DNA of 64,000 bases from Paraspadella gotoi (taxonomy: Eukaryota; Chaetognatha). The stretch spans positions 6,425,996 to 6,489,995 of the forward strand of contig JBJCIZ010000239.1 in NCBI GenBank assembly GCA_051294375.1, in the 5' to 3' direction. The position numbers and the translations under genes are program-made. This document shows positions 11,358 to 21,375 of this stretch, in pieces; the stretch's first letter is position 1, and each line of letters starts with the position of its first letter. The notes beneath the pieces were generated by a model. The model was not told the DNA's origin. It worked only from the letters and a program-made list of their open reading frames with translations, and searched no databases.

Positions 11358-12497
11358 CCTTTTGATGTTTTGTTTTGTTTTTTGTTTGTTTTGCTTTTTA
11401 ATTTTGTTTCTGTCCTCGTTTAATTTTCTTGTTTTTTTATTAGAACAAACTTTTATTTCCCCTGAGAAAGAAATGATTTTTGACTAGAAAATTTGTTTTT
11501 TTTTTTCTCTAAAAAACGCGGAGGAAAAAAAAAGGGGTCTCGACGTTTTGTTAGAGAATATAAAGAGAAGAGCGATGGACATTTTTAGTATATAAATTAT
11601 GAAAGCGATTTAACTGATTTCAGCGAAGAATTGTATAAAATTTACGTAATAGATGATTTTATTAATAGGATAAATAAAGGCTATATGCTTATGAGAAAAT
11701 TTTAACTACTAAAATAACTTTTATTATATTAACTACGAGCGGAATATTATTTTCTATTTCATACTGGCATACATAAAACTAGAATATCGCTGAATAAAAT
11801 ATTCCTCTCTGGCGCTAGAATAAACGCTCGTCACAAAGATACAATGTTGTCGGGTAACCTTGCGATGAGACGCCAGAGTTTTAATTAAAACGTATTATGT
11901 AAAAGATGGAATATTATTATCAAAGTACGAATCCAAAGGCAAAGTGGAAAATCCCATTTTTCAACAAGCGACGATTCAACGTTAACAACTGATAATATTT
12001 GATAAAGAACGAGAGAGAAAACTGTAAAGAATAAGATTAAAAGACGATCATTTTTCTATATTACAAACAGTAACTTGAAGTATCAGTATTTAACTATCAG
12101 TATAACATGCATAAAAAATATGCGAGTTTCTTATTTGAATCCGTAAATAGATGTTTAAATATTGAAAAATTAGCAAAATTAGTTTTCAAGTTCAGCATCC
12201 AACAAGACTAAGTTCAGCGAAGAAGGAATTGAAATCACAACTACGTAGCTTTAGAAACCGATTAGTACCAAAAGGCAAAGTCACCAACGATTATTAACAT
12301 TAAATACGAAAAGAGTTACGAACATATTTATCAATGAACCATCCGACAATTCCCCATGAGATTTACTAAGTCACAGTATGTCACCCATGGTGTTTCTAAA
12401 AATAGCAGTTTTGATTTTGTTTTTTCCTACTTTTCCAAACTTTTTTTTTCGTGGACTTCCGGCAGCGAAGCCTCGAAGCCTCGAAGCCTCGCAAGTC
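11358..12497. other. Intergenic stretch between DR1 and V-ATPase subunit e
   Basis: AT-rich with no supported coding. The first 40 bases upstream of the DR1 start (minus strand) are A-rich with no clear pyrimidine-AG acceptor, unlike the other six genes of this block. Confidence 0.5.
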
Positions 12498-13688
12498 TCA
12501 TTCGGTATTGTTGACGTGCTGCGTGCCCCAGGTCCACTTGATGGCCCTGACTGTGTCGACCTTCAGGAGGGGACCGATGAGCGGGTAGAGTTGAAAGAGA
12601 AAGATCGAGAGCCAAAAGAGATAACAGCAGAAGGCCGTCAAGATCAACATGGTTTGGATCACCCCGCGGTTCGGACCCTGAGATCGGATAAATGCAGGTA
12701 GCCATTTTTAAATAAGTAGGAGGTTTAAGGTTACGATAATTAAATAATAATTTTTATTATTTTGTATATAAATATAATTTTTTTTTTTAGCCGGATCTGC
12801 TTACAGCAGATTCCGGCTCTATAATTCACTTTGTCGGTCTGTCGGTCCGCCCCCCCAATCTTGTCGGGCATTCACTTATATCATGTCAGAACATCGAATT
12901 ATGATAAATTATGCAAAAAAATAGATGTCCGTCCGTCCCACCTTAGCAAAAAATTGGATGGATGGATGGATTGGAATGAAATTTTGTGTGTGGGTACTGG
13001 GTAGGGAAGTGTTTGATTGAGCTGGATATGAAGTTTTGATAGAATCGTCCGAGTGGAAATGAGTTAAAATGGAAAAAACAAACAATCTATTCCACTATTT
13101 GATTATTATTAATAAATAAGTAATTAATTAAATTATTTGTAATTAATTAATTAATTTTGTAATCGAGATTGTTGTTTTGTGATTGAGAATCGAGACAAAG
13201 TGGAAAACGATTTTGACACGAATTAAAAAAAATAATATTAATTAATTAATTAAATAATTATCAGCTGCTTACCGCTAAGAATCGTGAGCAGATCCGGCAT
13301 TGTTTGCTCTAACTTGTTTACTCGCGAAACTCGGCGAAAGTAAAATTTTACCTCGGAAATTTTGATTTGAAAAAGCATTAGCCTAAATATTTTGATTCGA
13401 AAAAGCATTAGCCTAAATATTTTGATTCGAAAAAGCATTAGCCTAAATATTTTGATTTGAAAAAGCATTAGCCTAAATATTTTGATTTGAAAAAGCATTA
13501 GCCTAAATATTTTCTTCGCGGAGAAGGTTTGAACGTACATACTTATCATCGATTATTATAGCATATACAGTAGTAGATACAGTAGATACTCGATTAAAGA
13601 CCTTGGGGACGAGAAAAGGAATGACACCGCCCACGATGACCCAAAAGAGGGTGACGATGATGAGCGGAATCTCCACGCCTTTTTCCAT
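12498..13688 (-). CDS. ATP6V0E: V-ATPase membrane subunit e (Vo sector), 2 exons, 88 aa
   Basis: Exons 13688-13602 (29 codons) and 12677-12498 (60 codons including stop), phase 0 junction. It is a small hydrophobic subunit of the proton-pumping V-ATPase Vo sector in endomembranes. Exon 1 encodes the first helix (IPLIIVTLFWVIVGGVIPFL). Exon 2 begins GPNRGVIQTM, the family's diagnostic loop, followed by a second helix (AFCCYLFWLSIFLFQLYPLIGP). The length is close to human ATP6V0E1 (81 aa). The C-terminus ends TWGTQHVNNTE, slightly longer than human and carrying an N-x-T sequon. The 920-base intron is filled with dispersed and tandem repeats. The strong acceptor-like TTTGCAG 17 bases before the start suggests a 5' UTR intron or trans-splicing. 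Confidence 0.95.
12785..13090. repeat. Dispersed repeat copy inside V-ATPase e intron
   Basis: Contains GGTCTGTCGGTCCGCCCCCC, a CATGTCAGAACATCGAATTATG phrase and GTCCGTCCGTCCC, then GTGTGTGGGTA and GAGCTGGATATGAA. Read in reverse complement it matches the repeat at about 20.28-21.37 kb (GGACGG arrays, then CATCGAA... and GACATGATATAAGTG), so this is the same family in opposite orientation. Confidence 0.7.
13230..13322. repeat. Terminal segment of the GGATCTGCC repeat family
   Basis: TTAATTAATTAA followed by CAGCTGCTTACCGC, CGTGAGCAGATCCGGC and ATTGTTTGCTCTAACTTG. The same end recurs at about 53.85-53.97 and 63.27-63.39 kb, and in reverse complement at 19,128 and 27,860, so it marks one edge of a mobile or dispersed unit. 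Confidence 0.6.
13356..13514. repeat. 30-bp tandem repeat, about five copies, in V-ATPase e intron
   Basis: The unit GCATTAGCCTAAATATTTTG plus ATTYGAAAAA recurs five times with one alternating T/C difference. Since 30 is divisible by 3, it gives a repetitive open frame that is not a gene. Confidence 0.9.
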
Positions 13689-14208
13689 TTTTGCCTTTTT
13701 CGTTTCTGCAAATGTGATTGAGAAAGAGAGAAGATAATATAACAGGTGCTGGGCATAGACGAGGCGCCAGATAGTCTATTCATAATTATAGAAGAATACG
13801 ATCATAGAATCAATCTAAAATCCCTTTCTTTAACGGATTTAGTCAAGTGCAGAAAACCACCAACCCCAAATTATAATCAAATGAGCTTGAAATTTCTCCC
13901 CGATCCCCATTGAGGTCATATCGAATAATTGTCCTACCTGGTCGAGTCAAAAAAGTCGCATCTAAGGCACCCGTTCGGTGAGGAAGACGCGATTCACGAA
14001 TTAGCCTTTTTTAATTTCGACTACAACAAAAATATCTAAATACCTAAATATAATGATAATAATCGCGAGACAAAACTTATGAGAAAACGTATGTGGAGGA
14101 GTGTGTGAGGAGGAGGGCCAGGGGGAAACAAAAATGAAAGGGAAAAGAGGAGAGCAATTACTCAAAGAAGAGAATACGAAACGATAAATAGAGAAGAAAG
14201 ATGATCCC

Positions 14209-14901
14209 TCATTTGGTCCACGAGACTTTGGGGATGTCGTAATGCTCCGACAGTTCGTCCAAGTGTCTGTTAAAGTCTTCGACGCGCTCCTTGTGCGTCT
14301 TCTCCGCTTTCTTCATCACGCGGTCCAGTTGACGCCGCTTCTGGACAGAGTCGTAGGCTTTTTGCGCCGCCGTTCGAGTGTCCCTGGAGAAGGTGGAAAC
14401 AATTTGAAAAAAAAAAACCAAAAAAAACAAAGCGATTGCACGAACAGTTGTTGCTAAGTTTGACTACTTTGTATGTTTGTCCGAAATAGTTATTTTAAAC
14501 TGATATTCAAACTCGCATTAAATTATATTACATTACATAAAATTTTAATTACAATAACGAAAACACCAAAAGACAAAAAATGACGGGAACTTGGTTTCCC
14601 GTTCGTCCTTCGGTCCCGTCCGACCCCAAAAAGCCTCGGTTGAGAGCCCCGCCATTAAATTTTCCCAAATCCTCACCGGCCCCGCGCAAATCTCATACGT
14701 CACTCAAACTCACAGTGGCTCGTCCTCCGAGTCAGACTCGTTCTTTCCGATCTGCGGCGAGCCTCTCGCCTCCTCGCGCAGGTGTCGCTCGATCCTTTCC
14801 TTCGTCTCCTTTTTGGATTTCTTCTTCTTCTTCTTCTTGCTGGAGGATTTAAGTTTTAAGGCGCCGCTCGAGGCCGAAAAGTAAGGATCGTCGGTAGACA
14901 T
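14209..14901 (-). CDS. FAM32A: FAM32A homologue, 2 exons, 120 aa
   Basis: Exons 14901-14714 and 14383-14209, phase 2 junction. FAM32A is a small conserved nuclear protein seen in the catalytic spliceosome and implicated in exon ligation. Exon 1 has GALKLKS and a long Lys run, as in human (GPLKLK then poly-Lys). Exon 2 encodes DTRTAAQKAYDSVQKRRQ and then KTHKERVEDFNRHLDELSE, HYDIPKVSWTK and stop. The C-terminus is nearly identical to human FAM32A (112 aa). The start codon directly follows a TTGTTCAG acceptor-like sequence. An AATAAA on the same strand lies at 14962-14957, only about 56 bases upstream of this start, and could serve the preceding gene. Confidence 0.95.
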
Positions 14902-15388
14902 CTGAACAACGATTAATTATCACGCACGGAATATAGTTAAAATCGCGGATAAAACCTTTATTGTTTTAGATTAATAAATAACTTTTTTTTTCGTCGAATA
15001 ATCGAAAGCGGTGTAATATTTCTCGGTGTAGGAGGGATATAGAATTAACGGCTCGCACTTTTAGGACGATAACAAATATCTAAAAGATTTACTGCTGGTG
15101 TAGTTTCTAGTGATAAGATTAACAATGTAAACATCAATCACAAATTAATAAAACAGAGCCGAGTAGCACGACAGAAACCCTCGGCATTCCCTTAATAAAA
15201 AAATCAAAAATTATACCCACCCCCTGAAAATAATCATTCATCTCATCAACTAATCACAAATCATGAAAAAAATCACAAGCGTTCTTTACAAGTAAGGAAT
15301 GTATATAAATGATCCGGCAATAAAAACTCAATCCTCGCAGATTAAGAAATATTGCTACTTTTCACCATAAATCGTTTTCATATAAAAG
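14902..15388. other. Gap between SAC1 (with its open extension) and FAM32A
   Basis: AT-rich DNA, probably the SAC1 3' UTR running into the FAM32A 5' end. The base composition drops sharply at 15,388, exactly where the in-frame extension behind the SAC1 stop ends. No other feature was seen. Confidence 0.5.
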
Positions 15389-15685
15389 CTACATAATAAC
15401 GACGCCGTCAAGAAACGTAAAGTTAGGATCCAAACGACGCCCATAATTCACGTCATCGTCGTCGTCCTCGCCGCTGCCACGCCCCTTGTCGACGTTGACC
15501 TTCTTCCTCGGATTCGGCGGCTGATCGGTGATCGTGCCCCACTCCGCGTAACGCAACGACGGCCGGCGTTCCCGACGAGCGGCGGCGTCGTCGAACCTCC
15601 CCGTCGACACATCCGAGTCGCTGGAGACTCGCGCGCTCCGCCGACGAAGCGTCGGAGCAGCGACGCCGCCGCCCGCCGCCTCCAG
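15389..15685 (-). other. In-frame 98-codon open extension behind the SAC1 UGA
   Basis: The SAC1 frame stays open after the UGA at 15688-15686 until TAG at 15391-15389. The context is UGA followed by CUGG; UGA-C is the leakiest stop tetranucleotide known in animals. The extension is GC-rich and coding-like, with Arg/Ser-rich and then Asp-rich sequence (RRPSLRYAEWGTITDQ, GEDDDDDVNYG). It has no membrane segment. It could be a readthrough tail, part of an alternative isoform, or a GC-rich 3' UTR that is open by chance. Confidence 0.45.
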
Positions 15686-17476
15686 TCAATCCCGCTTCTC
15701 CTTGACGGGGACGAGTTTGGGCCTGTCCACGAACTCCCGGCCGTAGTGAAGAATGAGGCCCATGGAGGCCGCGGCGGCGAAGAGACAAAGAAAGAAGAAA
15801 GGGAGCATCCGGGGAGAGACTTCGGCGGGAACGTAGAGCGAGGAGACGCTGAGAGCGAAGGAGGCGAGGAGGAGAAGAGGAAGGACGGCCACCTTAGCGT
15901 CGCGGCGCCGCGACTCGAGAGGGCAGGGCTTCTGCAGACCCTCGGTCGGCTCCACCACGTAGTTGCCGAGGATGAGGTCGATCGAGTCTTGACGATTTCC
16001 GTCGGAGAAGTTGTTCTTGAAGTAACGAATCGCCGAGTTCCAACCGTCCTTCAAGAGGCCCCATTTGGTGCGGACGCCTGTCCGGGTAAAGTCGGTCTTG
16101 AGGGCAGGGGTTCCCGTGTATTGAATTCCCATGGCGTCGGCGTTGTTGGCCCAGACGTTCTTGAAGACAAACTCGAAGAGCTCTTGGTCGATGAGGTTGT
16201 CCTGAGGGTCGAGGATCCCGGCGTCCTTGAGCTGCGTCTCCAGGGAACAGCGAGCGAGGAGACTTTGCACGACGTTTGTGCGGTCGAGACAGTCGATGCA
16301 GTTGGTCCTGAAGACGCCCTCTTGCGTTTTCGAAGGCAGCGGACTTCGTGACGGCGTCACGGAAAAGTAGCCAATGGCGTCACGGTCCGCGGCCACGCCA
16401 TCGATGAGAAGGCTGAGACGGTGCCAGCGCATGCGGCTGCATTCCTTGTGAAAGTCGAAGGCGACGTACTTGACGTTCTTAGAGGCGGTGGCGGCGCTGC
16501 CGGCGAAGGTCTTTTCCAGCCGACCCTCGCCGCCCTTCTGGTCAACCAGGTTGAGCAGCACCTGCCTCCCGTAGAGCACGACCTGCGAGTCGAAATGTTT
16601 GGTGAAGGCGGCAGCGGCGACGGCGGGTCCGCCCTCAATGAGCGGCTTAGGTTTGTACTTAAGGTTCGGATATTGATTCCAATAAAATGGCATGGAGCCG
16701 CGCGTTTGTACGAAGGACGTCTTCGTCCCGTCGGGCATCTCCACGATCTGCTCCGTCTCCACGTAATTGGCGGCGTTGCCCTCCTCGTCGACGCCGCGCA
16801 TGTAGTAGCGACACCCGGCACGGAAGATGGAGCGGCGCGACACCAGGATGTAGTTGATGGTCTGCCCCTTGACGATGGCTTCTTCCACAGCAACGAAGCC
16901 CAGCATGATGGGCAGAGCGAAACGGCCCAGCTCCGGATTGGCCGTGATCGGACGCAGCAGGTGCCGGTTCCACACGAACCTCTCGTCGCTCCTCTCCCAC
17001 AGGTGGAAGGAGGCGAACTCGGGCGAGGTGTTGTGGAGCCGTTGGAGTGAATGGGTCAGGTCGTAGGAGTAGGAGAAGTAGTAACTTGGTGTCTTGAGAG
17101 CGGCCGTCACCATGGAGAGGTAGCGTCGATTGTTGTCCTGTTGTGTCTCCGACAAATGAAGCGTCGTCTTGGAAAAGGGCAGGACGGCGGCGTCCTCGAG
17201 ACGCCAGACCGTCTCTCCGTTGATGGCGCCGACCTCGGAGCGACCCGTGACCACGACGAGGTAAGGGCCGGCAATGAGGTTTATGACGCCAAAGACGCCG
17301 TAAATCGTCGTCACTTTCGCATCGAGCGGGAGTTTGGAAGGGCCGTCCTGGAGGGAGATTTCGTGGGAGACGCGGTCCACCACCAAGACCTCGCCCACCG
17401 TCGCCGCCGACGTCAGGGACGTCACGTAGTACTTATCCGCCGAGGTGTAGAGGCGGAGCGTCTCGTGGGCGGACAT
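15686..17476 (-). CDS. SACM1L: SAC1 phosphatidylinositol-phosphate phosphatase, single coding exon, 596 aa
   Basis: SAC1 is an ER/Golgi membrane enzyme that dephosphorylates mainly PI4P. The catalytic CX5R motif is at residues 393-399 (RTNCIDCLDRTN, Cys393 and Arg399), close to human Cys389. Earlier SAC-domain landmarks include SYSYDLTHSLQR, FVWNRHLL, SRRSIFRAGCRYYMRG and GSMPFYWNQ. Two C-terminal membrane helices lie at about 529-548 and 557-576. The protein ends KEKRD, a KxKxx COPI retrieval signal like human KEKID. Length matches the family (587 in human). The start at 17476 gives the normal N-terminus; an acceptor-like CTCTCAG lies 23 bases upstream, so the longer upstream open frame is probably intronic. 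The absence of coding introns contrasts with its neighbours. Confidence 0.97.
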   Translation of the reverse strand: MSAHETLRLYTSADKYYVTSLTSAATVGEVLVVDRVSHEISLQDGPSKLPLDAKVTTIYGVFGVINLIAGPYLVVVTGRSEVGAINGETVWRLEDAAVLPFSKTTLHLSETQQDNNRRYLSMVTAALKTPSYYFSYSYDLTHSLQRLHNTSPEFASFHLWERSDERFVWNRHLLRPITANPELGRFALPIMLGFVAVEEAIVKGQTINYILVSRRSIFRAGCRYYMRGVDEEGNAANYVETEQIVEMPDGTKTSFVQTRGSMPFYWNQYPNLKYKPKPLIEGGPAVAAAAFTKHFDSQVVLYGRQVLLNLVDQKGGEGRLEKTFAGSAATASKNVKYVAFDFHKECSRMRWHRLSLLIDGVAADRDAIGYFSVTPSRSPLPSKTQEGVFRTNCIDCLDRTNVVQSLLARCSLETQLKDAGILDPQDNLIDQELFEFVFKNVWANNADAMGIQYTGTPALKTDFTRTGVRTKWGLLKDGWNSAIRYFKNNFSDGNRQDSIDLILGNYVVEPTEGLQKPCPLESRRRDAKVAVLPLLLLASFALSVSSLYVPAEVSPRMLPFFFLCLFAAAASMGLILHYGREFVDRPKLVPVKEKRD

Positions 17477-17857
17477 GACGGGTCTTTTTATCAATTTGGC
17501 TGAGAGGAAAAGAAAAGATGCGGGATATGGTTGATCGCGATCACGAAGGACAAACAACAAAAAAAGGATTGTAATTTTAAAACTAAAATAGCAATAGAAT
17601 TTTATAAAAATATGGCAAGAGTCAAAGGATAACAAGCATAACGAGCAACAACGAAAACCGCTCTTTCCTTTTTCTCTTCAAACAAAAGAAACTTCAACAA
17701 TTGAATTAATTAATTCAATTAATTTAGGACTAATTAATTAATTCAATTAAATAAAGAGAATCTCCCAGTTTTTCACTAACAAAATTTGTAACTAACAAAG
17801 TAATCCTTGGAAGTCAAGTTAGAAAGAAAAAAGGAATCGAGGCGCCTCGGAGTCGAA

Positions 17858-18628
17858 TCACATCCCGTTCTCGAAGAGAAATTGGGTCATTTGTTCGTCG
17901 AAGATTCCCGCGAATCCGACGACGCGTTCCGCTTCGTTCACTTGCGTCTCAATGTCCGTCTCCCGTCGTCGTTCCCACGCTCTCGTCGGCGGACGCCGAT
18001 GTTCGAGGAGGTAGGACTTGGCCGCCCGGACGAAGGCCCAAATGTCGCCCTCCACGTTGCCCACGTAGGTGACTTTGAATCCGCCCTGCGCCCTCGCCTT
18101 CGTCTTCCAGGCGTCGTCGACGCGGATGTCGAAGTGATGATCCTTCTTCCGACGGACGAACCACTCCAACGTCGGGTCCGGATCCGGAGGCATCCATCCC
18201 GAGGGCGTAGGATAGGACGGATGGGGCGGCGGGGTTGGGATGGTGGGCGCGCCGAGGAGATGCTCGACGTAGGACCACTCGACGGGATCCTCGGACTCTT
18301 CGAAGTTGGTGAAGAGATCGTCGGGATGGTGGCGTGAGTAGATGGCGAGAGCCTCGTTCTCCGGCATCGCGTAGTCGGGCTCGTCGAAACGAGCGTCCCT
18401 ATAGTAACGGACGGGCGGCTCGAGTTCTTTAGCGTCTTCCGGATTCTCCGCGACTCTGTAGGGATTGTATAAATTCTCGCGGATTTCCTCGATGGCGGGG
18501 AAAGGGTGGGGCGGAGCCGGGGACGACGAAGACGCTCGCCAAGTGACGCTCGTGGATGTCGTCGCGGTTCGTTGGATTAATCGGGACAGTTTGGACGAAA
18601 CGCGAAGTCCAGATCTCAGGGACGACAT
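17858..18628 (-). CDS. MRPL49: Mitochondrial large ribosomal subunit protein mL49 (MRPL49), 256 aa
   Basis: A single coding exon. The first 35 residues are Arg/Ser/Thr-rich without acids (SSLRSGLRVSSKLSRLIQR), a typical mitochondrial targeting presequence. The C-terminal half carries the family hallmarks: PTPPPHPSYPTPSGW, PTLEWFVRRKKDHHFDI, VEGDIWAF and, near the end, FAGIFDEQMTQFLFENGM, as in human mL49. At 256 residues it is longer than human (166 aa); the extra length is an Asp/Glu/Pro-rich middle before the conserved domain. The start at 18628 is the first ATG; an acceptor-like TTTCCTAG lies 18 bases upstream. The SAC1 start lies 382 bases downstream on the same strand. Confidence 0.93.
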   Translation of the reverse strand: MSSLRSGLRVSSKLSRLIQRTATTSTSVTWRASSSSPAPPHPFPAIEEIRENLYNPYRVAENPEDAKELEPPVRYYRDARFDEPDYAMPENEALAIYSRHHPDDLFTNFEESEDPVEWSYVEHLLGAPTIPTPPPHPSYPTPSGWMPPDPDPTLEWFVRRKKDHHFDIRVDDAWKTKARAQGGFKVTYVGNVEGDIWAFVRAAKSYLLEHRRPPTRAWERRRETDIETQVNEAERVVGFAGIFDEQMTQFLFENGM

Positions 18629-19124
18629 GGTCAAGAGCTTTTAAAACTAGGAAAAAATTAAAATTACTTAGAATTAGTCCGATTATCTTTATATTCTATG
18701 GATTAGATACCTAACCGTAATCAACCGAGCAGAATTTCTCAATAATCATATAGAAATAATAAGATAGAAGCTAAAAATAAAATATAATATTAAAAATATC
18801 CGGGACGAAATAACCAGAGCAAATTGAGGATTCCTCTGCTCTACTATTTATTCTGCTCGTGTGGCTCCCCTGGTGTTTTTAAAGAAAAACAAAAATAACA
18901 AAAGACGTTTGCAGATAATATTAATATTATTAACATACAGATAAAAAATATAACTTAATAACATGAATAAAATAACGTTTATAAACAATTATTACTAAGT
19001 AATTTTTTTGTTTTATTTCTTTCGTTAATTAAATTCGTTGTCCGAAACAAAAATAAAAACTTTTTTGGTAGAAAATGGAAAAAAGTATGGGATGGTAGGA
19101 AAGTGAAAAGAAGAATGGATACCA
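18629..19124. other. AT-rich intergenic DNA upstream of mL49
   Basis: Probable promoter/5' side of the mL49 end of the minus-strand gene block. No gene or clear repeat was seen. Confidence 0.45.
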
Positions 19125-19127
19125 TAA

Positions 19128-19618
19128 CAAGTTTGAGCAACCAATGTCGGATCTGCCTACGATAATTAATTAATTATTAATGATTATTAATTAATTAATT
19201 AATTAGATTTAATTAATTAATTAATTTTAATAATTATTAATTATAATTTATATTCAGCTTGTCCTCATCGATGTCCTTAAAATTGAGTCAGGACAGTTAT
19301 TAAATGTTTTGTTTACATTTTTATCAAACAAACAAATATCCTCTATTATCGATTTTGATTCGGTTTAGCTTTCGGTCACGCTTTTTTGCAATCATGGCTT
19401 CTGAAAGTGTGATATCAAAGGGAGTTGAAATTTCATATATCAAGATCTTTAAAATTCTCATGTTTCATATCAATATTCGTATTTGTTTATGTTTTATTTA
19501 CAAAACAAAAACGTTTTAATTATATGTCGCTCTCTCTCTCTCTTTCTTTTAAATATATGTCGCTCTCTCTCTCTCTCTCTATTCTCCGTCACTGCTTCTT
19601 CTGATTTCTCTCTCAGCT

Positions 19619-19669
<51 letters not shown>

Positions 19670-20104
19670 TTTTCTTTTACAAAAAAAATTTTAGATATAA
19701 TGTGGGCTCACTAATGTAAAAAAGATGCCGCGAACAGGGTGCGAACCCGGGTCCTTTGGGTAGAGAAAAGCTCACGCTACGTCCAGAGCCATGGGTACTG
19801 CTGATTCTTTTAACGAGTAAAGGGGCTGTAGAGCTTCTCTCTTTCTCTCTCTTTTAATTATTATATATTCGCTCTTTCTCTCTCTCTTTTTCTCTGCAGC
19901 GGCTGTCTCTCTCTCTCTTTTTTCTCTCTGTGTGTGTCTGTCCCTCTCTGTCCGATCTCTTTCGTGATCGTTTGTTTTTTGAAAAATTCTGATTATTTTT
20001 TTCCTTCTAAAAATTTTTTTATTATTACCATTTATTCCGCGCTTTTTTTCAATACAAAATCCCATATTTTCATCCGAGATTTTCGTGGATTTATTCTCTT
20101 TCTT

Positions 20105-20157
<53 letters not shown>

Positions 20158-20205
20158 TTCTCTCTCTTCTCTCTCTCTTTTTATGCAATAGCGACGATCC
20201 TTATG
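19128..20205. repeat. Dispersed repeat block X, copy 1
   Basis: Begins with AGTTTGAGCAACCAATGTCG and GATCTGCC, then AATTAATT arrays. It goes on through TTAAATGTTTTGTTTACATT, CT-rich microsatellites and a tRNA-like element, and ends near TTTTATGCAATAGCGACG. The same order of sequence recurs at 27,858-29,600 with many one- to few-base indels. I see no protein-coding capacity. Confidence 0.8.
19722..19800 (-). repeat. tRNA-like element inside block X
   Basis: The minus strand reads TGGCTCTGGACGTAGCGTGA and ends in GGGTTCGCACCC, a good polymerase III B box. The stems are imperfect and a diverged copy lies at about 29,185-29,265. This fits a SINE head or tRNA pseudogene better than a working tRNA. 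Confidence 0.45.
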
Positions 20206-20209
20206 CTTT

Positions 20210-21375
20210 TAAGATTTTTTTAACTTGCATCATTTTTTCAACTTGCATCATTTTTTCAACTTGCATTCCGTCAAAACTTTAAATCTAGCTTCTTCACTCA
20301 CTTCCTACTGGCTCACAAAATTTCATCTCAATCTATCATGGGTTAAAATAAATAAAAGATTCAAGTAAATGTGACTCATATTTTTTTCATTTAAACTCAT
20401 TTTCCACTGGTACGTTTCCACTGAAACTTTATATCAAGCTTCGGCACACATTTTCCTACCCACACACAAATTTCATATCAATCTATCCATCAAATTATGA
20501 TTAATTAGAGTATTTATTGGTTAAAATAAGTAAAGATTTTAGTAAATTCGACTTATGTTTTTTCTTCATATTAAACTAATTTCCACTCACACGATTCCAT
20601 CGAAACTTTATATCCAGCTTTATCAAAATTTAATAATTCCAATCCAACCAGCCAATCACGAGTTATTGGAGCTTTTTGCTAAGATTAGACGGATGGACGG
20701 ATTGATTGACTAATTAATTAATTATTGATTATTTATTTACTAATTGATTAATTAACTGATTAATTATTTGATTTATTAATACATCCTGCATATACATTTA
20801 ATATAAAAGGAAAAAGAAGCATAATCAATTAGTAAAACAGGTTTTTTGTTTTTTTTCCATTTAAACTCATTTCCACTCAAACTATTCATCGAAACTTGAT
20901 TTCCTGTTCAATCACACACTTTCCTACCACATACAAAATTCCAGGTCAATCAGCCCATCCACTCATGAGCAATTGATGTTCAAATAGTGAATATATTTTT
21001 TTTTGTTTTTTCCATTTAAACTCATTTCCACTCGGACGATTCCATACGAAATTTCATATCCAGCTCAATCACACAACTTACCTATCCTCACACAAAATTT
21101 CATTAAAATCCATCCATCCAATCACAGAGTAATTGGTGTTTTTTGCTAAGGTGGGACGGACGGCGGACGGACGGACGGACGGACGGACACTTACGGACGG
21201 ACGGACGGACGGACGAACAGACAGACAGACAGAACAGACACGACAGACGGACGGACATCATTTTTTTTTCATAATTTATCATAATTCGATGTTCTGACAT
21301 GATATAAGTGTGTGCCCGACAATATTGAGGGGGCGGACCGACGGACCGAAAAAGTGAAATATAGAGGGGATGCTA
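20210..21375. repeat. Dispersed repeat with internal 3-4 fold repetition and GGAC arrays
   Basis: A unit (ATTTCCACT, CCATCGAAACTT, TATCCAGCT, CACACAAAATTTC, CAATC) recurs about four times between 20,280 and 21,120. It is followed by GGAC tetranucleotide arrays at 21,150-21,260 and a CATAATTTATCATAATTCGA tail. The V-ATPase e intron holds a reverse-orientation relative, and 30,020-30,060 holds the tail alone. Confidence 0.7.

Noticed and set aside
13356-13514. Regular 30-bp direct repeats, superficially CRISPR-like
   Set aside because: The repeats are head-to-tail without unique spacers and lie in an intron of an animal gene.
15746-17503. Plus-strand open frames of 150-209 codons opposite SAC1
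   Set aside because: They are antisense shadows of a GC-rich coding exon. The minus strand encodes a full SAC1 with its catalytic motif.
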